From the NCBI RefSeq assembly GCF_000611645.1, contig NW_014013369.1, positions 1-10,000 on the forward strand: a stretch of DNA of 10,000 nucleotides, written 5' to 3'. The stretch is from Monoraphidium neglectum (lineage: Eukaryota; Chlorophyta; Chlorophyceae; Sphaeropleales; Selenastraceae). The notes under the pieces were generated by a model. The model saw only the letters and a list, made by a program, of their open reading frames with translations, was not told the origin of the DNA and did no database searches. Position 1 is the first letter of the stretch, and the number at the start of each line of letters is the position of its first letter. Below are positions 1-8,613 of this stretch, piece by piece. Made by a program: the position numbers and the translations under genes.

Positions 1-69
1 TGCTTGTTGCAGGGCGGCCCGTCACTCCTCCAGACCCTCCCCCTCCCACCCCCACACACCACCACGCAC

Positions 70-940
70 CCTTGGGGGCCTCCCAGGGCTCCCGCCGCCG
101 GGCTCGCCGCCGCTGCCGCCGTCGCCGCCGCTGCCGCTCGTCTCCTTTTTCTTCTTAGGGGCGTCCTTGGAGTCCCCAAGGGTCGGCCAGGCGGCGGCGG
201 CGGTGCCCAGAGCGGCCGGGCCCTCGGCGGCCGGCTGCGGGCGGCGTGGAGGGGGTTGCTCCCTTTTCAGGTCCTGGGGGCGCCCGGGGTTCAGGCAGCC
301 GCGGCATGCAGGCGACCGCAAGCGATGGTATGCGATAGTGGTTGTGTCAACCCGCGTCGCGCGTGTCCCGCAAGAGCAATGCCGCACCGCGCTGGTGACT
401 AGTGGCGCATGCGTGATTGACCGGTCAACTTGTCCAGCCGACATGCCCAAAATCAAGTCTTACCTTCTTCCAGGCGGGCTTGGACTGTTTTGGAGTCTCC
501 TTGGAGTCGCCATTGGGGCCGTCGCTGCCGCCTTCGCCAGCCACGTCAATTGCGCCGCCACCGCCGCCGATTCCGTCCCTACCGCTGCTGGTGCCTGCCG
601 CGCCCGAGGCTGTGCCGGTCTCAGAGCCGCCATGATCGCTGGGATCTTTGATATCCTGCTTCTCCGTGATCTGTTGGCTGGTGTACGGGGCCTTGCCGCA
701 TCCGACGACAGCACTTTCGCCAAGAGCAGCCGCGCTGAGGGTGGCCTTTGCGCTCGCAATGCTTCCGAGTTCCTTGTCCACGTTTGCCTTGGCTGCGGAG
801 GGCGCCCCGGGCTCGACGCTGGTGGCTGTCCCCGCGGCGCCCTTCAAGATGGTGGCCCAGCCTTTCTTAGGAGCTATATCTGATATTTCTGCCGATCCCT
901 GACCGGCAGAAAGGGGTTGTTGCTGCTCGTGCTGCTCCAT
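70..940 (-). CDS. LARP1-like La-related RNA-binding protein, 5' part (two exons; continues past left edge)
   Basis: Model: exon 1 940..464 (159 codons), intron 463..274 (donor GTAAGA, acceptor CCCCCAG, phase 0), exon 2 273..70 (68 codons), then a phase-0 GTGCGT donor and an intron that leaves the window. The 227 visible residues are low-complexity (Gly, Ala, Ser) but carry three spaced motifs resembling the N-terminal region of plant LARP1: KKGWATILKG (about 25-34), SKPAWKK (153-159, ending exactly at the splice site) and AAAAWPTLGDSKD (184-196). Arabidopsis LARP1 proteins have W..VVRG, PAWNKP and WPALSE in the same order. LARP1 proteins bind mRNA through a La motif and act in cytoplasmic mRNA translation and decay; that La module would lie off the left edge, so it is not seen. 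The start at 940 (MEQHEQQQ) was chosen because the codons upstream (frame open to 1048) are AT-rich and unlike coding sequence; a start at 1048 is possible. Another LARP subfamily is the main alternative. Confidence 0.55.
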
Positions 941-1556
941 CGACGAGCCGCTGCACTCCTCAGTCACCTGCCCGCTTGTGAAGGCAGCCTTATGGTACTT
1001 TGTATTGTATTGTACTACTGACACGAAGTAATTGCTATTGTGCTCCAAGATGAGCAGATCGATCTAGAGTGTAGAGAGCCGAGACGAACTGCAAAAGGTG
1101 AAACTGAATGCTGCACGCACAGAGTGACAGGCAGGTGCCTGCAGAAAGTGCGCTCGATGGCAGGGCCAGCAGCTTTGCATTCTACCAGGACACCCGACAC
1201 AGGTCACTGCGACGTGCGTGCCTCGCACCAGTGGCTTATGGTACAGTACAGCGACATCAACACGCGCCCCCAAAGCTGAGAGATCAGACTGAAATTGCGC
1301 ATGCATCACTTCAGACATACCTGATGCAGACCCCTGTCCTGTCAGCCCCATGCAGCCTGCGTCCAGTGGCGTGGGGGTTGACCACTGTTGACCTCTGCTA
1401 GAACGCAAGCCAAAGGGGACCAGGGCTGCGGCGCCTGTGCCAGATCATCCTGATGTGTACGAAGATGCACAGGAGGGTCTGGCCCACCGGGGCACCCCAC
1501 CGTCCGCTGGATTATGGTCACCTCCACTGTATATCACACAGTGAGGCCAGCTGTCC

Positions 1557-1579
1557 TGCAATTCTCAGTGAGAATTGCA
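1557..1579. repeat. Perfect palindrome, 11-bp arms around one base
   Basis: The arms tgcaattctca (1557-1567) and tgagaattgca (1569-1579) are exact reverse complements separated by a single g. It lies between genes, some 620 bp upstream of the LARP start and 880 bp downstream of the SAND-ARID stop. A one-base centre suits a site for a dimeric DNA-binding protein better than an RNA hairpin, which needs a longer loop. A mobile-element remnant is another option; no target duplication is seen. Confidence 0.6.
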
Positions 1580-1740
1580 AAATCAATTTACCAGATGCAG
1601 AAACGACAGAACGTACTGAGGTGAACTTGACAAAGGCATTCAACACCAACACCATGAGGTTCTTTCTGAAACAATTCACAAGCAGTCCTTGCAACCGCAG
1701 CAGCCATCCTTAGGATGGGGAAGAGAAACTCGTTGCTGAG

Positions 1741-1798
1741 GTGCGCCAGGTGAACGACAGAGGTAAGCGAGTACTAACCTGTTCTGCTGTGTTGGCAG
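1741..1798 (+). other. Orphan intron-like element with consensus branch point
   Basis: Read on the plus strand this stretch has a donor GAG|GTGCGC at 1741 (other donors GTGAAC at 1750 and GTAAGC at 1763), an exact TACTAAC branch-point string at about 1772-1778, a pyrimidine-rich tract and the acceptor TTGGCAG ending at 1798. No coding frame reads convincingly across it. It could be a 5' UTR intron of a small plus-strand gene: the first ATG after it, at 1824, opens a 63-codon frame ending at 2015 with a basic C-terminus (NRGRKRKIECD). The short frame has no known domain and the whole arrangement may be chance. Confidence 0.25.
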
Positions 1799-2454
1799 TA
1801 CAGGGGGTTGAGCTGAGCAGCCTATGGTACAGCTGCCATGGACTGGCCGAAGCGTTGGTGTGCGCCAGCAGTCGGCGCCACTTGATGCGTTGCGCTCCGC
1901 AGCACAACGGTCAACGGTAGGCAGGTCAGCGCAAGCAGAGCGGCGTGCTGAGCAAACACAGTCCGGCTCCCAGCTGATAAACAGAGGCAGAAAAAGGAAA
2001 ATTGAATGCGACTGATGGAAAAAGGGCTCCAGTATCAACAATCTTGGCAGTTGCAGTAGATGGTTGGCACAAGCCCATTTTTCTGAGGCTGTGCCGCGGT
2101 CGTCCCAGGCCCAAACTCTTGTCAAACAAGCCGTCCTTATCAATTTTGGCAATTGTGTGCCCAAGGAACCCCGGAAAAAAAGCGATGAAAGGATACTCAG
2201 TTCGGCGGGAAGGGCGAGCGGCAGCCATCTGGGTGTTTTCCAGTCGCAGCAAGTAAGCCCGAACGCAAGCGGCACGAGTCGTGCGCCCTCTCCCCCTGGC
2301 CTCCGCGGTGCTGGGGCAACGCGGGGCTGACCATCCCCCCAGGCATCTCGCCAATGCACTTGAACTTAAGGGCGCTAGCCGCCCAGGCAGCCGAGCGGCG
2401 CCGCCTTTACTCGGACCCCACACGAGCAGCGGCGGCGCCCCGTTCCTTATGCCC

Positions 2455-5069
2455 TCACGCCTGGCGCCGCTCCTGCACCGCCCCGTTGCCGCGGTCGTGC
2501 AGCTTCTGCGTGACGTCGCCGCTGGCGAGCGGCTGCAGATCGCCGTGGATCAGGCCGTCCAGGGCCAGATCTGAGACGTCTATACTCTCAAGCTGATTCA
2601 GCAGCTCGTCCAAGTCCCCCAGCCCGTCCAGGCCAGCAGACGCCGTGGCTCCGAGCCCCTGCACCCGCTCGTCCGGGACGCTCGCAGCCGCCGAGCCGCC
2701 GACGCCGGACGCCCGCTGCGGCCGCGATTCTGAATCACCGCCGGGCGGCCGCTGCGACGGCGCCGCCACGTCAGGCGGCCCTTGCGACCGCGCGGCCGCG
2801 TCGGTCGCGTCCCGGGCGCCCGCCGGGTTGACCAGCGCCGGGGGCGCGCGCAGGGGCGGCAGGTTGGAGCTGGATGGGCCGGTGGCAAGCGGCTCGAGTG
2901 AAATTGCCTGGAAACTTGTCGAGGAGCGCTGTGATCCCGACAACGGCAGTGGATCGTCCGCTCCACCGTTCACAAGCCGGCGCTTGGCCGGCCGCTCTGC
3001 CAGGTCCAGCCAGGGTGCCGTGTCCCCGCCGGACGCGGCAGGAGCGCCGGCGCTTGCGGCCGGCCACAACCACGGCGCCGGCTCGCGGGCGTCCGCGGCC
3101 GGCGCGGGCGCCCAGCTCCCGCCTTGCGCCACGCCGAACGGCGAGCAGCCGTCGTCGTCGGCGGCGGGGGCCGCGGCGGCAGCGCTGGGGCCGCTGAAAG
3201 GGAGAGGGCAGCAGCCGCTGTACTCGCCGCGCGGCAGCACGGGTTTGAGGTGTGCCGTCGGTGCACCCAGCACAGGCGACTGCGGCGGGGTGCGATGCGT
3301 GTACCATTGACAAGGGGTTTTAGTAAATAGTGGCCGCCGATCCACCTGCGTCACGGACATGGGCACGCTTCCGCCCACCACCGTTGCCGCAGCAGGCTCC
3401 CAAACTCAGGGCGGCGGCGGCGGCGGCGTCTGCCACACCCCACGCACAGCTTGCCTCATGACGGGCCTCGCAGCTCACCGGGCGGCCTGTGAGGAAGAGC
3501 CAGGCGTCAGGATCCAGCATCCGCTCAAACCGCAGGAGGATGCCTTGGTAAGCGGCATGCGCGGCCTTGCAGGCCCGCGCCATCTCTGCGGACCCCTCCG
3601 CCAGCCCCCGCGCCAGGCCCAGCGACTCCAGGATCTCCGGCCACCGCCCGTCCGCCGTGGCCGCCCCCGCGCCGCCGTGCGCGACGACGGCGCGGAAGAG
3701 CGCGGGCAGGTCCAGCGGGCGGCCGGCGACGGAGGGCGGCGCGGCGGCGCGCAGCAGGCGCGGGGGCGGCGGCGCGAGACCGGCGAGGTGGTCCGCCATC
3801 GCTGCGACCTCGTGGCTGCCGTCGCCGGGGAGGCGCCGCAGGTCTGAGGGCGGCAGCTGCATGCGCGGCAGCGGCGGCGGCAGCAGCACCTGCTGCTTCT
3901 GCTGCTGCTTCTGCTGCTGCTTCTGCTGCCTTACTGGGCTGATGTGGAGGGGCAATGGCAGCTGGTCCGGCTGCTGGCAGAAGTCTCCAGGCGCAGCGCC
4001 GGCGTAGGACCCAACCTCCGCGCTGGCCGCGCGCTCGTCGTCGGCATTCTGGGGCAGCTTGATGCGCGTGGGCGCGTCAAAGCCATGGCTGGCTAGCCAC
4101 TCCCCGATCGACCCCTTGCCTGCGGGAGGGCATGACAGGGGCACGTGCGGCGCGGTTGGGCGCGCGCGCTACGAAGGGGCGAATCCCGGATGCAAAACGG
4201 AGCGCAACACTGCTCACAAATTTGCGGTGCAGAGTGTGTGCCGTGCGCTGCTGGCTTGATTCGTGCCGCATGCACAACTCGTCAAATTATCCAATGCGGG
4301 TGTCGGCCGGAGCCCCTACCGCTTTGCAGCTGGATCGTCTGGCGCCATTTCTTGGCGGCGCCCTTCCCGCCAAGCCGCTCGAACTCCGTCGGCGACACCT
4401 CCCGCAGGCCGCGGGCGCCGACGCTGACGAGGACGCGCATTTGCGGGAGGAGCAGGACACCGGGCAGGCCGCCGCACACGATGCTCACGCGCACGTCAAC
4501 GCCTTGGCCCTCGCCACTGCCCGGAGACGTGCCGGCGGCAGGTCCAGGCGCCAGGGCCGCTGCGGCCGCCGCGAGCGGGGGCGCCTCGGGCGCCGCGGCC
4601 ACTCCGTCGTCCCAGCTGACGTGGCTCTGCGTGGAGTCCCCGCGATAGCTGCCGGAGCCGTTGCGCGAATGCAAGGCCCATGGTCCATGATTGCCCTCAA
4701 TCTGCTGGCACGTTGTAAGCTGGGCGGCGCCGTACAGTGCCCACATGAGGCTGCGAGTGGCAGAGGCAGGTGCATTGGGGCGTGGGAGGGCACGGCGATC
4801 CCTGCTGTGCAGTCCTGCACGAGCTACGTTGCGAGGGTGGTTTGCGCAGGGCAGATGGATCATCCCAGACGCCCTGCGCACTGCCGGCTCTCAGACCAGT
4901 GCAGTTACAGCGCAGAGAGGGTGCAGCGCAGCTTGTGCGCCTCGTGTGGACCGAAAGCACCCCTGGAACTGAGGAAGTTGAGGGGCGAACCTCGCCACCA
5001 CCGCCGAGTGGCTGGCGTCACGACGCACCTTTGAGGCGCTGCCACAACATCCCCGAATACGTTCGCCAT
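2455..5069 (-). CDS. SAND (RegA/VARL-like) plus ARID domain putative transcription regulator, complete four-exon model
   Basis: Model: exon 1 5069..5029 (MANVFGDVVAAPQ, donor AG|GTGCGT, phase 2), exon 2 4648..4320 (donor GTAGGG, phase 1), exon 3 4119..3479 (donor GTGAGC, phase 0), exon 4 3345..2455 (TGA). Introns are 380, 200 and 133 bp and all phases agree, giving 633 residues. Residues about 65-139 form a SAND domain: VDVRVSIVCGGLPG, then VSPTEFERLGGKGAAKKWR (KKWR at 113-116, the place of the KDWK DNA-contact motif) and, across intron 2, GSIGEWLASHGF. This style of SAND is that of volvocine RegA/VARL proteins. A Q/K tract (188-200) follows. Residues about 227-325 form an ARID DNA-binding domain: GRPLDLPALFRAVVAHGG, RWPEILESLGL and AAYQGILLRFERML. 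The tail holds a basic AKRR patch and an acidic-hydrophobic stretch, LDGLGDLDELLNQLESIDV, suited to activation or partner binding. Nuclear location is inferred. A less likely start is ATG at 4746, which joins exon 2 without exon 1. Confidence 0.75.
3891..3931 (-). repeat. Imperfect CAG/AAG repeat coding Gln-Lys tract in the SAND-ARID protein
   Basis: Read on the minus strand, runs of CAG codons are broken by AAG at a 12-bp period, encoding QQKQQQKQQQKQQ (about residues 188-200) between the SAND and ARID domains. The periodic Lys codons suggest expansion of a 12-bp unit rather than pure CAG slippage. It probably acts as a flexible, length-tolerant linker. Confidence 0.75.
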
Positions 5070-5224
5070 GAAAGATTATGTATGTGTAGGGTGTCTCCGG
5101 TGAAAGGAGGCGGTGGCGAGCAGATTACCGTACCTAAGACCAAAGCGGGCCAGGATCGTGTGAGGGATGCTCTCGCGCTGCTGGGGCGGCCCTTGCAAGG
5201 CCTATCATCAACAACCCTACAGCG

Positions 5225-5231
5225 TTATATA
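5225..5231 (-). promoter_or_regulatory. TATA box of the SAND-ARID gene
   Basis: The minus strand reads TATATAA here in a GC-rich setting, 156 bp upstream of the ATG at 5069. A start of transcription about 30 bp downstream would leave a 5' UTR of roughly 125 nt. This agrees with the MANVF exon being the first coding exon rather than the alternative ATG at 4746. The element is nearly palindromic and could be read on either strand; orientation is inferred from the gene model. Confidence 0.45.
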
Positions 5232-7267
5232 CGGCGTTCCGCGACGTATGGCAAGCTCACCCGATGACCTCCCTCCAGTTTGCAACAGGGCGCGTTGAAA
5301 GTTTCTGTGCGAAGGTCCATGCGCATGCATAGGCTTTGACACCTTTTAAGTTTTGACGAGTTTTCAGGGTCGACCTGGGTGCTGAACGGAGCGCTGTGGT
5401 TGCGTGGCCCAGGCTGCGGGGGCGTCCGTACGCGGCAGAAGTTCGCGGTGCGGGTGCGAGAAGCGACCAACAAACGACTGAAGAGTTCACAACCACAGGG
5501 TGGTGCACAGCATTGCACATCATTCGCCACATGCGCTTCACAATCGTATTTTGTACGTGCTTTCTTGTTGCACATCAAATACCGTACTGCGTTGACCCCT
5601 GCTCGAGCTGTGGTGCTACTGGTGGGCAGGCATCGTGCATACCGCCCAGGCGCTTTGGTGGTTGGAAGGGTAAAATGGAACAGGCGCGGTCAGGGATACC
5701 TTGTGCATACAGACAAAACCTCCGACCTTGTGCACACTCCTGCTTTCCACACTGCTCTTTGTTCGGTGTCTGCGGTTGCGGCCAGCCTCTCTGACGCCCC
5801 TCAATTCCCAGGTGATGCAACACGTTACGGCGGTCAAGCTTTAGTCTCTGCTGGTGTGCCCAGAGGTGCTGTGCATGTAAACGTTGATCTTGTCCGCTTT
5901 GCGTTTTCAAATCATAGCCAGTAGAGACATGCTGTGGGCACACCAGTAAACGAGGAGTGTTGTGAAATAATCCCAGCCATGCCGTCAAGGCAGTGACGCT
6001 ATTTCGGTGTGGACCAGACGCGTTCGCCGGCGGGCCTGGCGGTTACCACGCGCTTCTCGAACGCGAACGCCCAGCGGAGAGGCTGCACGGACAGGAGCAC
6101 TTGCAGAATGCAATTGCCCGTGCGCCTGACCCTCTTGCTTCAGAGGCGTTGGGTGCGAGCCCAGCCAGTGCGCTCCATAAAGTGCATGTGACAGCCGGAT
6201 GACGCGGTCTCAGTCACAACTTTGCCCTTGCGGTGCTTGAGCACAGGCTAATATATAGCAAGCGGGCGTGGCAGGTGCTCTCTCTGTCGTGGTACTTAGT
6301 TTCATGGTTTGGGAGCGCCGCACGATGTTTGATCATCCCGGCTGTGCATCTGGAAGATGTTTCATAATCCCATCTCTGCACGCACTGCATGTGGCTGCCC
6401 CTTGCTGTGCACAACTCACTATGCCCGTATTGCCTGCCAGGTACAATCGTCGCCATTCACTACAGCGCGGTAGGTTGGCCCTTGCTGGCATGCTGCCTGT
6501 GAGTGCATCCAGTGCTTTGTTGCGGCGCGCACACCCCAACATCCATGTGGGCCAGATCACTCCTGGTTCTGATGAAACAGTGTATTGGGGAGAAATGCAC
6601 CGCTGCTGGATGCTTGAGAGTGTCCAGTGTTGCGCAGCCGAATGATCAACCAAAACTACGTCGCCTGCTAACTCCGCCCGCTTTCTGTTGGGCAGTAGGT
6701 CATCTTTTGACTGTAGGGGGCCCGGTGCCGCACCTGCCTCGCCCCCTGCAGGTACTCAATGGTGGCGTTGACATTGCACCTCGCACTCCAGCAGCTGTCT
6801 GACACCTCCATCACCACCAGCGCCTCAGACACTCCACAACATATTCACGACCCCTGTAACAGCGGCAGCGTTGGGGTTCGATGTTGGCGCCCCACCGTCA
6901 AGCAGACGAAGATCTTCGGTTTTCAGGGCATGCAGCGACTAAGCCGCTCTACAGGGTGTTCAGGATTTCCACATCACTGCCCAAAGATGGTGTCTCTGAA
7001 GCCACTCGATATTGTCCAGCCTGTGTTGATCACGCTCTTGACCAAAATCACACAGACAGAACTGATGATTGTGTCGACGCTGGCAAGTTGTGCTGAAGCC
7101 ACCCCTTGTACTCGCCCGACGGCCCGCTTGCACTGTGTTGCACTCGAGCTCGATACCCACAAACACAGTACGGTATGATATGCAAACATTCACGCCTTTC
7201 ATCACCATGCTCGACGCTGTTTGAGGCGCTCACGCCCTCAGCAAGCCCGGACACCGCGTTGACTGGC
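5232..7267. other. Two-kilobase gap between divergent genes
   Basis: The stretch lies between the minus-strand SAND-ARID gene and the plus-strand glutamine-rich gene and probably contains both promoters and the 5' UTR or early exons of the latter. Base composition is near-balanced, unlike the GC-rich exons. Several frames are open (the longest, 181 codons, at 5379-5924 plus) but show no domain or clear codon bias. Short acceptor-like sites occur (for example ending near 6749 and 6829), and an in-frame 72-bp intron-like segment (GTATGA to CCCTCAG) spans about 7171-7242, so untranslated or short coding exons of the plus-strand gene may be present. No tRNA, transposase or reverse transcriptase motif was recognised. 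Confidence 0.45.
6252..6258 (+). promoter_or_regulatory. Possible TATA box for the glutamine-rich gene
   Basis: TATATAG in a moderately GC-rich context, about 1.0 kb upstream of the proposed start at 7268. If used, the transcript would have a long, probably spliced 5' leader. The string is short and common enough for chance, and no initiator element was identified. Confidence 0.2.
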
Positions 7268-8223
7268 ATGGCCGAACCCACGGAGGACAGCGAAGGCTAT
7301 TCGAGCGATGTTAGCACTTCGGCGAGGGGCGTCACGCCGCAGCCACAACAGATGGTGCGTCCACGCGCTCACGGGGACCGCTTCAGCGTACCTGCGAGCG
7401 CCCTGTGACATATTGACAGCTGCTATCTCCACTCGAGTCTTGTACATGGCGAGACTCCTGCACATGGCATGATCTGGTCAGGTCATGGTGACATCTCCGC
7501 GAGCACAAGGCGCCCTTGCCCTCACGCATCCCTCAAAAATTTGGAGCAGGTAGACGGTTGCTTTGCCACCCCGCGTGGCCCGCTGTTGACGTTCGACGCG
7601 GTGCCGCTGGCGCCGCCCCCCGCGCCGCGCAAGGGCCGTCCACCTCCTGGCCATTTTGACGTGAGTGTGCAACGATGCAAAGTTTTGCAGTGGAATGAGG
7701 CGGTGACGACACATGGCCTTTCTGCGGTGAGCCGTGATGAGCTGTTTGTAGGTCACCAACCGCGTGCTCACAGCAAGTCGACAACATCGTCGCACCAACC
7801 GCAGCTCTCAAGCGACGCACCTGTGCGGCGGTTAAGCTTCAGCGGCATGAGCGGAGGTGATTCGCCGGCAGCTATGTCGGGCCAGCCGCAGCAGCAGCAG
7901 CAGCAGCAGCAGCCAGGGCACGCTGCGCCGCCGCTGCCTCAACACCACCCAGTGCAGACCCAGGTGCAGCAGCCTGCACAGCTTTCACAGTCACACGCCG
8001 ACGCGGAAATGTCAGAGGGGTGGCCTCAACAGTTCGAGCAGCTGCAGCAACAGCGGCTGCCGCCGCGTCACCAGCAGACGCAGCAGCAGCAGCGGGATTT
8101 GCTGCAGCCTGATGGCGGTGAGGACGCACCAGCAGCACATTCAGCGCATTTCAGCAGCCCATCTCGGCCTCAGCGGCCCCCGCCCCAGCAGCAGCTGTGG
8201 CAGCAGTGGCACTCACCAACGCC

Positions 8224-8297
<74 letters not shown>

Positions 8298-8440
8298 GGC
8301 AGCAGAACATGGCCACGGTGCCATTTGGCTCGCCGCAGCAGGCTGCTGGAGCGGGCATGGTCGCTCTAGGGGGTGTGGGCTCCCCGCCACCCACCAGGCC
8401 CAAAAAGGCGCCATCCACGCCTGTGCGGCTCTTCAGATGA
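7268..8440 (+). CDS. Glutamine-rich low-complexity protein of unknown family (two-exon model)
   Basis: Model: exon 1 7268..7354 (MAEPTEDSEGYSSDV...), donor GTGCGT at 7355, acceptor GGAGCAG ending at 7549, exon 2 7550..8440 (TGA). The intron is phase 0 and the product about 325 residues. I do not recognise a conserved domain. The N-terminus is acidic; then come a Pro-rich stretch (PLAPPPAPRKGRPPPG), a basic RRLSF motif (a possible kinase or cyclin-docking site) and a Q/P-rich half with 8 and 24 consecutive Gln. Many Ser/Thr-Pro pairs (TPRG, DSPA, SPTP, SSPS, GSPPP, STPV) and a basic RPKK patch suggest a phosphorylated, possibly nuclear co-regulator; that is inference. Exon 2 is supported by a long open frame and composition; the 5' end is weak, since an in-frame exon may precede 7268. 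Internal GTGAGT/TTTGTAG splice sites (7661-7751) and a possible alternative C-terminus are described separately. Confidence 0.5.
7889..7912 (+). repeat. (CAG)8 tract
   Basis: Eight consecutive CAG codons give eight Gln after GQP in the glutamine-rich protein. It is short and uninterrupted, a smaller companion of the long tract 312 bp downstream. Confidence 0.95.
8225..8296 (+). repeat. (CAG)24 perfect trinucleotide microsatellite
   Basis: Twenty-four uninterrupted CAG codons encode 24 Gln, ended by a TGG codon and two more CAG. Absence of synonymous CAA codons points to recent expansion by replication slippage, since an old selected Gln run would usually carry CAA interruptions. The tract is open in all six frames, which produces misleading poly-Ser, poly-Ala and poly-Cys shadow frames. 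Confidence 0.97.
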
Positions 8441-8496
8441 GGCCGTGCGCCTGTCCTTCGCCCCAATGATGCATCTGCGGCATCAGCGCAAGGCAG

Positions 8497-8613
8497 TTGT
8501 GCTTTCTTTGCAAGGGCCAGCGGGAGGACCATGTGCGTTTCCATCACCGCTTGGGCGACGCTGCGACACGCTTCGTCTTTGGCAGGAGGGCGGCAGAGCT
8601 TTGCCGTCAGTGT
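8497..8613 (+). other. Candidate alternative 3' exon with paired CxxC motifs
   Basis: Splicing from a donor CCT|GTGCGG at 8423 to an acceptor AAGGCAG ending at 8496 (74 bp, phase 0 on both sides) would bypass the stop at 8440 and add LCFLCKGQ... to ...ELCRQCAG. The added stretch has Cys at residues 2, 5, 36 and 39 of the exon (C-x2-C-x30-C-x2-C, codons at 8500, 8509, 8602 and 8611) with His residues between, a zinc-binding-like layout. The spacing does not match a GATA finger (17-20) or a B-box that I know. The exon's end is unclear, as the frame runs on to 9159, past the TGTAA. Confidence 0.25.

Larger units (their letters stand above)
941..2454. other. Gap: LARP upstream region and probable 3' UTR of the SAND-ARID gene
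   Basis: About 1.5 kb without a convincing gene. The right part (roughly 1900-2454) follows the stop of the minus-strand SAND-ARID gene and is probably its 3' untranslated region, although I found no TGTAA on the minus strand here. The left part should hold the LARP promoter and 5' UTR; no clear TATA box is visible. Base composition is GC-poorer than the flanking exons. The frames that stay open, including a 227-codon one on the minus strand at 1676-2359, have no recognisable domain and mixed codon use. Two local structures are listed separately: the palindrome at 1557-1579 and the intron-like element at 1741-1798. Confidence 0.5.

Noticed and set aside
112..140. GCC/GCT-rich repeats near the left edge
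   Set aside because: They encode Gly/Ser runs of the LARP-like protein; they are compositional and not a separate element.
167..883. 238-codon plus-strand open frame
   Set aside because: It is antisense to the LARP-like exons. GC-rich exons keep opposite frames open, and the product has no domain.
1676..2359. 227-codon minus-strand open frame
   Set aside because: It lies downstream of the SAND-ARID stop, has mixed codon use and no recognised motif, and is more likely 3' UTR.
4132..5034. 300-codon plus-strand open frame
   Set aside because: It is antisense to SAND exon 2 and the first intron; the minus strand has a recognisable domain and matched splice sites.
5379..5924. 181-codon plus-strand open frame in the gap
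   Set aside because: No domain, no clear codon bias, and no supporting splice or promoter signals.
6872..6893. GGGTTCGATG resembling a tRNA B box
   Set aside because: The flanks do not pair into a T-arm and no acceptor stem or A box is found at a proper distance.
7661..7690. 30-bp in-frame introns (GTGAGT to TTTGCAG, and a similar one further on)
   Set aside because: They are too short for spliceosomal removal in green algae.
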